A program made the translations under genes and the position numbers. Shown piece after piece: positions 15,398 to 21,415 of a DNA stretch of 21,415 bases. Numbering within the stretch: position 1 is the stretch's first letter; every line of letters starts with the position of its first letter. The DNA is taken from positions 1 through 21,415 of the forward strand of contig JAICQE010000062.1 of the NCBI GenBank assembly GCA_025938035.1, given 5' to 3'. The notes beneath the pieces were generated by a model. That model had not been told where the DNA came from. It worked only from the letters and a program-made list of their open reading frames with translations, and searched no databases. Source of the DNA: Vicinamibacteria bacterium (lineage in GTDB: Bacteria > Acidobacteriota > Vicinamibacteria > Vicinamibacterales > UBA2999).

Positions 15398-16096
15398 TTA
15401 TGTCAGCACCTGCTGCGGTCGGCCATCCCGGACGATGTGGCCGTCGTGCATCATCAGCACCCGATCTACGCACGCGGATGCGAACGGAGCGTCGTGGGTG
15501 GAGATGAGAATCGTCGTGCCGTCCGTCGAGAGATCGCGAACGGTAGCCGCAAGGTCGTCGCGACGCGCCGGATCGAGCGACGCAGTCGGCTCGTCCATGA
15601 GCAGGAGCAGCGGCTTCATCGCCAATGCCCGCGCGATGGCCACGCGCTGCGCTTCGCCGCCCGACAGTTCGTGCGGCCGCGCGTGCGTCCGGTGACCGAC
15701 GCCGAGCTGCTCGAGCAATGCCGTGGCCTGCCGTTCAGCGTCCCGCCGCGGCACGCCGGCGACGTGAACGGCTGCCAGGCATACGTTGTCGAGCGCGGTG
15801 AGATGTTCGAAGAGGTTGTGGAACTGGAACACCATGCCAATTCGCGGCGTTCGTGCGCGCCGGGCCGGATTACCCAGGTCGTCAACGGCGAACACATCGG
15901 GCCGACAGACGCTGATCGCACCGCCAATCTGCGGTTCCAGGCCAGCGATCGCCCGCAAGACGGTGGTTTTGCCCGCGCCCGATGCACCCATCAAGGCGAC
16001 GCGCTCGCCTCTGAAGGCGTGAAAGGTCACACCGTGCACGACCGGCTGCCCGTTCCTCGTGACGGAGAGGTCCTCTACCTCCAGGACAGGCGTCAC
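15398..16096 (-). CDS. ABC transporter ATP-binding protein, polar amino-acid type
   Basis: A 232-residue ATPase subunit. Walker A is GASGAGKTT (37-45), the Q-loop GMVFQFHNLFEHLTALDNV, the signature LSGGEAQRVAIARALA (144-159), Walker B LLLLMDEPTASLDP, and the H-loop STHD (199-202). The Q-loop wording is that of the GlnQ/HisP group, matching the adjacent permease. The GTG start at 16096 overlaps the permease stop as GTGA. The roughly 25 upstream codons in the open frame belong to the permease gene. Confidence 0.93.
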   Translation of the reverse strand: MTPVLEVEDLSVTRNGQPVVHGVTFHAFRGERVALMGASGAGKTTVLRAIAGLEPQIGGAISVCRPDVFAVDDLGNPARRARTPRIGMVFQFHNLFEHLTALDNVCLAAVHVAGVPRRDAERQATALLEQLGVGHRTHARPHELSGGEAQRVAIARALAMKPLLLLMDEPTASLDPARRDDLAATVRDLSTDGTTILISTHDAPFASACVDRVLMMHDGHIVRDGRPQQVLT

Positions 16097-17565
16097 CGGT
16101 GCCAACCCTTCTCGAGCCGGCGCGCGAAGCGGGCCAGCGGCAGCGACATCGCCAGGTACATCACGGCGCACATTACGCCGGGCAACACCCAGCTGCCGAT
16201 GTTCGCCGCGAAGATCGACGTCTGTTTCGTCAGCTCCACGACCGTGATTACCGACACCAGCGAGCTATCCTTCAACAGCGCCACGAAGTCGTTCGTCATC
16301 GGAGCCAGTGCCAGCCGCAGCGCCTGAGGAGCGCGCACCAGGCGCAACGTCTGCATCCTGCTGAAACCGAGGACGCTCGCAGCCTCGAGTTGACCGGCTG
16401 GAACCGCCTGCAGCGCTCCACGATAGATCTCGCTCTCGTAGGCGGCGTAGTTGATCCCCAGTCCGAGGAGCGCCGCCAGAAACGCGGGAAGCTGCACGAC
16501 AGTCGCGAGGCCGAAGTAGATGACGAAAAGCTGCAGCAGCAGCGGGGTTCCGCGTATCAGCTCGACCCACGCGGTCAGCCCGACTTCTACCGGTCTCGGT
16601 CCGTAGACACGGCCCGTCGCGATGGCGGCACCAAGAAGAACCGCCAGCGCCATCGAGAGCGCCGACAGCAGCAGGCTGATGCCTGCGGCCTTCAACAGCG
16701 CCGGTAGGTAACGTGCTGCGGCATCCCACGTCGAGCTGGATGCTGCGGTGCTCGCCACAACCGGAGTCGCATCACCTCCGCTTGTTATCCGCGAGTAGAG
16801 TGCGGGCTGATCGTCGTTCCACATTTCCCATCTGCGGAAGATCGCTTCCAGGCGACCGTCGACCATCGCGCGGCGCAGGATGTCGTTCACCTGATCGCGC
16901 AGCGCGGCGTTTTGCGGTGCGAGAATGCCGACGTAGTGGCCGACGCCGACAGCCGCGGGCTGATTCACCAATCCTGGATTCCGGCGGACGCCGCGGGTCG
17001 CCAGCACGTCATCCAGCAGCACCGCATCGACGCGGCCGAGCGCCAGATCGCTGTACGGATGCACGTCGTCTTCATACGTGACGGGGACAACGCCGTGATC
17101 CTTCTCCACCGCGAGCAGGAGGTCGTACGCAAGCGTCGCGCCGAGCGTAGCGACGCGGCGACCGGAGAGGTCCGCCAGCGTCCGGAACCGCGCGGCGTCG
17201 GCGGCGCGGACCGTGAGAATCTCCCTGAATTCGTAATACGGAATCGTGACCGCCAGCCGGGACCGCCGCGCAAGGCTGTCCTCGACGCCGCTCAGCCCGA
17301 TGTCGAAATCCCCGCGCGCGGCTGCCGCATCGAGGCTCGTGAAACCGACCTGGACGAACCGCGGCCGCCGGCCCAGGCCGTCGGCGAGCAGTTGCGCTAC
17401 TTCCACTTCGAATCCGACAACGCGCGCGGGATTGGCAGGGTCAGCCTCGACGAACGGAGCTCCGCCCTCGGCGTCGCCGCCCCATCGGAGTTCGCCTGAC
17501 GGCTGCGCCTGCGCCGATGACGAGATCAGCAGGACCAGCAGGAGCGGGGTCGCCCATCGCCGCAC
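16093..17565 (-). CDS. Fused amino-acid-type substrate-binding protein and ABC permease
   Basis: A 490-residue two-domain importer component. A signal peptide or anchor (WATPLLLVLLISSSAQA, about 4-20) precedes a family-3 solute-binding domain (about 25-265): GFEVEVAQLLADGLG, GDFDIGLSGVEDSLARRSRLAVTIPYYE, GRRVATLGATLAYD, and a helix of the NDILRRAMVDGRLEAIFRRW type. A short linker leads to a HisM/GlnP-type permease (about 290-485) with WVELIRGTPLLLQLFVIYFG and the EAA loop YRGALQAVPAGQLEAASVLG. Such fusions tether the receptor to the outer face of the pore; together with the following ATPase this is a complete importer. The ligand is not readable. The start is GTG at 17565, 18 bases after the glycosylase stop. 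Confidence 0.92.
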   Translation of the reverse strand: MRRWATPLLLVLLISSSAQAQPSGELRWGGDAEGGAPFVEADPANPARVVGFEVEVAQLLADGLGRRPRFVQVGFTSLDAAAARGDFDIGLSGVEDSLARRSRLAVTIPYYEFREILTVRAADAARFRTLADLSGRRVATLGATLAYDLLLAVEKDHGVVPVTYEDDVHPYSDLALGRVDAVLLDDVLATRGVRRNPGLVNQPAAVGVGHYVGILAPQNAALRDQVNDILRRAMVDGRLEAIFRRWEMWNDDQPALYSRITSGGDATPVVASTAASSSTWDAAARYLPALLKAAGISLLLSALSMALAVLLGAAIATGRVYGPRPVEVGLTAWVELIRGTPLLLQLFVIYFGLATVVQLPAFLAALLGLGINYAAYESEIYRGALQAVPAGQLEAASVLGFSRMQTLRLVRAPQALRLALAPMTNDFVALLKDSSLVSVITVVELTKQTSIFAANIGSWVLPGVMCAVMYLAMSLPLARFARRLEKGWHR

Positions 17566-17583
17566 GGCCTCATGATACGAGCG

Positions 17584-18483
17584 TCAACCCCGCCGCCGCC
17601 GTTCGAGTTCTTCGAGCGTGCGTGGCCAATCTTCACGGAGGAGACGCGAGAGCGCCCGATCGGCGAGCAGGCGTCCGCCGGTCTGGCAGTCGGGGCAGTA
17701 GTTGGCTTCGTTTGCGGCGTAGACGATCCGCTGGACGGCGTTGCCGCAGACCGGGCATGGCTGTCCATAGCGGCCATGAACGGCCATTCCTTCACGGAAG
17801 GCAGTGACCTTCTCTGGAAACTCGTCGCCTGCGTCCTCCTGGAGCATCACGATCCAGCGCGTGAGCGTCTTGCGCGTCGACTCGTAAAGCCGGCGCAGTT
17901 CCTCGTCGGACAATGACGCGGTCTGCTTGAACGGAGAGAGGCGCGCCGCATGGAGAATCTCGTCGGAATACGCATTGCCGATACCGCTGAACAAATGTGG
18001 ATCGGTCAAGGCGCGCTTGAGCGTGTGGTTGTCCTGCCGAAGCGCGGCGGCAAAGCTGCCGAAGTCAGCTTCGAGGACGTTGATGCCGCCGGGATCGTGC
18101 TGCCGCAGCGCCTCGACTCCGCCGACAACGTGCAGCGACGCCTGCCGTTTCGTTCCGGCTTCCGTGAGGACGAGCGTGCCGTGGGCGAAGTCGAGTGCGA
18201 GCAGCCCGACCTTTCCTGGAACTTTGGCCCCGCGCTCCTTCCAGCGCAGCCTGCCGGCAATCATTAAATGCAGGACGAGAAAGAGCTCGCCCTCCACCTC
18301 GAAGACGATCCGCTTGCCGAGACGATTCAGCGCGACAACGGTTTTTCCCTCCGCAGACGACAACGGCGGATCAATCGACCGTAGGAGGAATGGCGAGGCC
18401 AACCGGATGCGCTCGATTCGATGCCCCACGACGCGCGGGGCGAGCGCATGCAGGTAGAGCAGGATGTCGGGAAGCTCCGGCAC
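17584..18483 (-). CDS. Fpg/Nei family DNA glycosylase/AP lyase
   Basis: Base-excision repair enzyme that removes oxidised bases and cleaves the abasic site. The N-terminus MPELPD gives, after Met removal, the catalytic proline and the following glutamate. K57 (RLGKRIVFEVEG), the helix-two-turn-helix with N170 (SGIGNAYSDEILHAARLSP), and a zinc finger with C243/C246/C263/C266 are all present. At 299 residues it is longer than typical Fpg (about 270): there is a segment before the finger (DEFPEKVTAFREGMAVHGRYG) and about 30 residues after it. MutM or Nei specificity cannot be decided by eye. I chose the GTG at 18483 because it gives the essential N-terminal proline at position 2. Confidence 0.9.
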   Translation of the reverse strand: MPELPDILLYLHALAPRVVGHRIERIRLASPFLLRSIDPPLSSAEGKTVVALNRLGKRIVFEVEGELFLVLHLMIAGRLRWKERGAKVPGKVGLLALDFAHGTLVLTEAGTKRQASLHVVGGVEALRQHDPGGINVLEADFGSFAAALRQDNHTLKRALTDPHLFSGIGNAYSDEILHAARLSPFKQTASLSDEELRRLYESTRKTLTRWIVMLQEDAGDEFPEKVTAFREGMAVHGRYGQPCPVCGNAVQRIVYAANEANYCPDCQTGGRLLADRALSRLLREDWPRTLEELERRRRG

Positions 18484-18517
18484 TTCCTTCAGACTACCTG
18501 AGCGCCTGTCCCGCCGC

Positions 18518-19258
18518 TCAGAATCCAATCCGCCGCATGATGAATCGCGGCAGAGACCGGATGACGAGCATGACGGCAAACCAGATTGCGGGGGCGTACA
18601 CCACCGGCTGACCGCGGTCGATCGCGCGCTGCACTCGATCAGCGACTGGCTCGGGGTCGCCGGCAAACGGCGGTGCGCTCAGTCCGGCGGTCATCGACGT
18701 GCGCACAAACCCCGGCTTCACGCAGACGGTGACCAGTCCCTGCGAGCGGTACTTGTGATCGAGGCCCTCCAGGTACCGCGTCAGCCCGGCCTTCGATGCT
18801 CCGTACAGCACCACCGGCTTGCGGCCGCGTTCTCCTGCCACGGAACTGAAGACGCAGAGAGTGCCGCCGCCGCGGGCCAGCAGACGCTTCCGCGCCAGCT
18901 CGCAAAACATGATGGTGTTGGTGAAGTTGGCGGTCAGCAGCCGGCGCATCAGCGCCGGATCCGCCTCGAGCGCGTCCTGTGACGCGAACAGCGCCGCCGT
19001 CACCACGACGACGTCCAATCCATTGAGCGCGGCCTCGGCTTGATCCAGCGCTGGAGCGAACGTGTCCGGACTCTCCAGGTCGCATCGTGCGAAGCCGGCC
19101 GCCGCGCCGGCGGCACGCGCTTCGATGTCCGCCGTGCTGGTCCGCAAGTCTTCTTCGTTGCGTCCGAGCAGAAAGACGCGGTCTCCGCGCTCGGCCATTT
19201 TCCGCACCAGCGCGCGACCCATTCCTTTCGTCGCGCCGAGTATGACCACTCGTCTCAC
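18518..19258 (-). CDS. Short-chain dehydrogenase/reductase, DprE2-like
   Basis: A 246-residue SDR with the NAD(P) site VVILGATKGMGRALV (4-18), the discriminator strand FLLGRNEEDL, an acidic CDLES turn, and catalytic residues around S138/S139 (FSSVAGERGRKP), Y152 and K156 (LYGASKAG). The C-terminus is hydrophobic (PAIWFAVMLVIRSLP), which may bind the membrane. It directly follows a DprE1-like oxidase, the arrangement of the pair that epimerises decaprenyl-phosphoryl ribose to arabinose: E1 oxidises C2 and E2 reduces the 2-keto intermediate. That function is inferred from the neighbour. The GTG start at 19258 is one base after the upstream stop. Confidence 0.8.
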   Translation of the reverse strand: MRRVVILGATKGMGRALVRKMAERGDRVFLLGRNEEDLRTSTADIEARAAGAAAGFARCDLESPDTFAPALDQAEAALNGLDVVVVTAALFASQDALEADPALMRRLLTANFTNTIMFCELARKRLLARGGGTLCVFSSVAGERGRKPVVLYGASKAGLTRYLEGLDHKYRSQGLVTVCVKPGFVRTSMTAGLSAPPFAGDPEPVADRVQRAIDRGQPVVYAPAIWFAVMLVIRSLPRFIMRRIGF

Positions 19259-19259
19259 G

Positions 19260-20576
19260 TCACCAGCCAAAGAGACGGACGGATTGGGCGCTCCGAATCC
19301 GCCGGGCAGGGTCATATCGCTGCCGGACGGCGAGGAATGCGTCGAGTCGCGGCTCCATTGCCCGAAAGTGCTCGGCCCGCGTCAGCGCGTCCTTTGCCAG
19401 ATAGATTCGGCCGCCCGCCTTGATGACGAGTTCGTTCATCGAATCGATCAGCGCTTGCGTCGTGTCCCCCATCGGGATGTCCAGCGCGAGGGAGATCCCG
19501 GGCATCGGGAACGACAACATCCCCAGTCCTTCCGGCCCGCAGTCCTTGATGACCCCCAGAAACGCGCCGCCGCTGCGTGTGAGCAGGTCGAAACACTCGT
19601 GCACGGCCTCCCGGCCAGCGGCATGTGGCAACACACACTGGTATTGCGTGAATCCACGCCGGCCGTACATCCGTGTCCAGTGCGCGATCCGATCGAGGGG
19701 ATAGAAGTACGTGTACGGGTGGACGATGCCGCTGTGGCGATTGGCGGAATACCGACGGTAGGTCACCGAGTTGAACAGGCGGATGGTGAAGGGCGACAGC
19801 ACGCTTTCCGGGAAGTCCACGGGCAGCGATATCTCGCTCAGCGGCGGCGGGTGGTGGCGAGGCGCTTCTCCGGCTTCCGCCCACCGCCCGCAGAAGAGCA
19901 CACCGCGCCCCATGTGCGGACCACGCGTCAGAGCATCGATCCACCCGACGGTCATCGGCCAGACCGGCGCGGCCGCTTTCAACGCATCCACGAACTCGTC
20001 GACGCTGCCAATCCGCCGCCGTTCCTCGTGGATCCACGGCGACGGCACTCGCGACAGGCGGAAACTCACCGTGAGGATCGCCCCGGTAAGTCCCATGCCG
20101 CCGATCGTGGCGCGGAACAGGTCCTCGTTTTCCGTCGGGGAGCACGGCACGATCCGTCCCTCGCCGACCCGGACCGTCAACGACTCCACATGCTGCCCGA
20201 AGCTGCCGTCACGATGATGGTTCTTCCCGTGCACGTCGGCGGCAACCATCCCGCCCACGGTCACGAATCGTGTTCCCGGAGTGACGGGCGTGAAGAAGCC
20301 GCGGGCCAGAAACACGCGGCAGATGTGATCCAGCGACAGGCCCGCCTCGGCTGTGAGCAGACCCGTTTGCGGATCAAAGGCGAGGATGCGATCGGCCAGG
20401 CTCGTTCCGGCCACTGTCACGTCGCCTGGCGCGGGCAGGGCCGCGTCGCCATACGCGCGTCCAAGGCCTCGCGCCAGCGGCAGGTCACGCGTGAGCTGCG
20501 CGAGATTCTCCGAGCGGATCTCGACGCCTGGAACGGTGGGGACGCGGCCCCACCCGGACAGAACGGCCGCTTTCAT
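19260..20576 (-). CDS. DprE1-like FAD-dependent polyprenyl-phosphosugar 2-oxidase
   Basis: A 438-residue protein of the VAO/PCMH flavoprotein fold. The FAD-binding part has ARGLGRAYGDAA (35-46), a TPVTPGTRFVTVGG loop (about 96-109), VAADVHGKNHHRDGSFGQHV (111-130, with the histidine-rich loop seen in mycobacterial DprE1), and TIGGMGLTGAI. The C-terminal cap contains FLGVIKDCGPEGLGMLSFP and GISLALDIPM, which parallel the DprE1 substrate pocket, and a C-terminal GGRIYLAKDA helix region. Likely reaction: oxidation of a polyprenyl-phosphoryl pentose at C2. The exact sugar and lipid are unknown, and an FAD sugar oxidase with another substrate is possible. It is the first gene after the rRNA terminator. 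Confidence 0.83.
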   Translation of the reverse strand: MKAAVLSGWGRVPTVPGVEIRSENLAQLTRDLPLARGLGRAYGDAALPAPGDVTVAGTSLADRILAFDPQTGLLTAEAGLSLDHICRVFLARGFFTPVTPGTRFVTVGGMVAADVHGKNHHRDGSFGQHVESLTVRVGEGRIVPCSPTENEDLFRATIGGMGLTGAILTVSFRLSRVPSPWIHEERRRIGSVDEFVDALKAAAPVWPMTVGWIDALTRGPHMGRGVLFCGRWAEAGEAPRHHPPPLSEISLPVDFPESVLSPFTIRLFNSVTYRRYSANRHSGIVHPYTYFYPLDRIAHWTRMYGRRGFTQYQCVLPHAAGREAVHECFDLLTRSGGAFLGVIKDCGPEGLGMLSFPMPGISLALDIPMGDTTQALIDSMNELVIKAGGRIYLAKDALTRAEHFRAMEPRLDAFLAVRQRYDPARRIRSAQSVRLFGW

Positions 20577-20603
20577 TCGATAGAGGAGTGTCGCACAGGG
20601 TCC

Positions 20604-20710
20604 TGTTTACCGGAACGGCTTGGCGCCGTTCCTTCCACGTACAAAGAAAAAGGCTGCTTCGTTGCTGAAGCAGCCTTGGCAAGGAACGCTGTTAAGGCGT
20701 TCCGGTAGAC
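20604..20710. repeat. Inverted repeats flanking the rRNA terminator
   Basis: Two related segments in opposite orientation (about 20604-20637 and 20674-20710) share TACCGGAACG, CGTTCC and surrounding bases. Each can also form its own hairpin: GGAACGGC/GCCGTTCC on the left and GGAACGC/GCGTTCC on the right. The terminator hairpin sits between them. Confidence 0.65.
20641..20677 (-). terminator. Rho-independent terminator of the rRNA operon
   Basis: A perfect 11-bp stem (AAGGCTGCTTC at 20650-20660 with its complement at 20667-20677) and a 6-base loop. On the minus strand it is followed by a T-rich run (TTT C TTT). It lies about 70 bases downstream of the 5S 3' end, the expected place to end rRNA transcription before the DprE1-like gene. 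Confidence 0.85.
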
Positions 20711-20718
20711 AGAAAGGA

Positions 20719-20737
20719 GAAACGCCGAAGGCGTTTC
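20719..20737. repeat. Short hairpin downstream of 5S rRNA
   Basis: GAAACGCC and GGCGTTTC form a perfect 8-bp stem with a GAA loop, 9 bases past the 5S end. It could be a processing signal for the 5S precursor or another dispersed repeat; no T-run follows. Confidence 0.55.
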
Positions 20738-20746
20738 GTAATTAAT

Positions 20747-20862
<116 letters not shown>

Positions 20863-20869
20863 AAACTTA

Positions 20870-20962
20870 TTCATTGATGATTTGTGATCTGCGATCCGCG
20901 ATTGGCAGCGTCGACATTAGCGACGTTTCAATCACCAGTCACTGATCCAAATCACCAATGAT
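20870..20962. repeat. Imperfect inverted repeat in the rRNA spacer
   Basis: Segments 20870-20908 and 20927-20962 are roughly three-quarters complementary, built of words such as GATTTGTGATC and ATCACCAATGATC, around a small CGTCG/CGACG stem. The word-like make-up resembles the family in queA but the sequence is different. It lies just upstream of the 5S 5' end. Confidence 0.5.
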
Positions 20963-21070
20963 CTTGTTGCCTGGGGTCCCGGAGGGTGGAGCGCAGTATT
21001 CCACCACGCTGCATCGCCCTCTCGGTTCGTCCCAGACTATGTCTGGCAAAACACCTTTGCGGCGTTTCGC

Positions 21071-21082
21071 TGTCAAAGAACA
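21071..21082 (-). promoter_or_regulatory. boxA-like antitermination element in the 23S-5S spacer
   Basis: The minus strand reads TGTTCTTTGACA, close to the bacterial rRNA boxA consensus (TGYTCTTTNA), followed about 25 bases later by a perfect hairpin (21032-21046). boxA recruits NusB/NusE to keep polymerase processive. It is normally placed in the leader and the 16S-23S spacer; here it precedes 5S. Confidence 0.6.
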
Positions 21083-21183
21083 CGTTACAACTGAATACCC
21101 TGCAAACGGTAGTTCTATTTCTCGGATCCACACGCGTGGACAGAGAAGTCTCAAACGCGCGATATCGCGCTTGAGAGATAAAT

Positions 21184-21415
21184 ATGGTCAAGCCGCACGG
21201 CTCATTAGTACCAGTCAGCTCAACGCATCGCTGCGCTTCCACATCTGGCCTATCAACCTGGTCGTCTACCAGGAGCCTTTAGGAGTCTTACGACTCGGGA
21301 GATCTCATCTCGTGGAGGGTTTCACGCTTAGATGCCTTCAGCGTTTCTCCCTTCCGGACGTAGCTACTCGGCGCTGCCGCTGGCGCGACAACCGATACAC
21401 TAGAGGTCCGTCCAA
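21184..21415 (-). rRNA. rrl: 23S ribosomal RNA, 3' end (cut by window edge)
   Basis: The minus strand gives the conserved 23S terminal region: ACCTCTAGTGTATCGGTTGT, AAGGCATCTAAGCGTGAAAC, GAGATGAGATCTCCC, GTTGATAGGCCAGATGTG, then AAGCGCAGCGATGCGTTGAG and CTGGTACTAATGAGCCGTG. About 230 nt are present. The 3' end near 21184 is set by comparison with the known end of E. coli 23S and may be off by a few bases. Confidence 0.95.

Larger units (their letters stand above)
20863..21183 (-). other. Long 23S-5S spacer with several stem-loops
   Basis: About 320 bases without a gene or tRNA. It contains, in transcription order, a stem at 21149-21176 (TCTCAA/TTGAGA around the palindrome GCGCGATATCGCGC), a small hairpin at 21127-21140 (TCCAC/GTGGA), a boxA-like site at 21071-21082, a hairpin CCAGAC-TAT-GTCTGG (21032-21046), and a diverged inverted repeat at 20870-20962. 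The first stem lies close to the 23S 3' end and may take part in precursor processing. Confidence 0.7.

Noticed and set aside
19062..20708. Long plus-strand open frame (548 codons) opposite the DprE1/DprE2-like genes
   Set aside because: The opposite strand has clear flavoprotein and SDR motifs. This frame has none and runs through the rRNA terminator.

Overview
This is a GC-rich bacterial chromosome segment with very tight gene packing. It has 21 protein genes (ftsH is cut by the left edge), one tRNA, a complete 5S rRNA and the 3' end of a 23S rRNA that runs off the right edge. The gene set is housekeeping plus repair. No phage, transposase, integrase, plasmid or CRISPR sequence is visible. 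The gene mix, the frequent GTG/TTG starts and the abundant small palindromic repeats suggest an uncultivated-type soil bacterium, perhaps Acidobacteriota (Vicinamibacteria-like). That placement is inference and needs the rRNA or a marker-gene tree.

Layout, left to right. (1) 1-4475, minus strand: queA, then a conserved protein resembling the deoxyhypusine synthase fold, then a tRNA with CAT anticodon, then tilS and ftsH. (2) 4552-6613, plus strand: a thioredoxin-reductase-like flavoprotein and an AI-2E/PerM-type membrane protein. These are the only plus-strand genes. (3) 6582-12911, minus strand, transcribed as yebC-ruvC-ruvA-ruvB-fabH-DUF4112 protein-unknown protein-LigD-type polymerase domain. 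(4) 12948-18483, minus strand: Fpg/Nei glycosylase, a fused amino-acid-type binding protein/permease, its ABC ATPase, a membrane protein and two SAM methyltransferases. (5) 18518-20576, minus strand: a DprE1-like oxidase and a DprE2-like reductase. (6) 20641-21415: the distal end of an rRNA operon (23S-5S-terminator) reading leftward.

How the genes work together. The block from yebC to the polymerase domain is joined by overlaps or near-zero gaps. It puts Holliday-junction processing (RuvABC) upstream of a stand-alone primase/polymerase of the bacterial end-joining type, which is itself coupled to a conserved protein of unknown function. The DprE1/DprE2-like pair would carry out a two-step epimerisation of a polyprenyl-phosphate sugar. 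The fused binding protein/permease and its ATPase form a complete polar amino-acid-type importer.

The most striking feature is not a gene. Several families of short palindromic repeats sit exactly at gene edges or inside genes and are read as coding sequence. One copy supplies both the yebC stop codon and the ruvC start codon. Another encodes the C-terminal tail of RuvC. A third is inserted in frame inside queA. A fourth forms the region around the start of the DUF4112 gene. A fifth abuts a methyltransferase stop codon, and a sixth pairs with the 3' end of the tRNA. A second recurrent pattern is the junction TGA-C-GTG, a stop followed one base later by a GTG start, seen at four separate gene boundaries.
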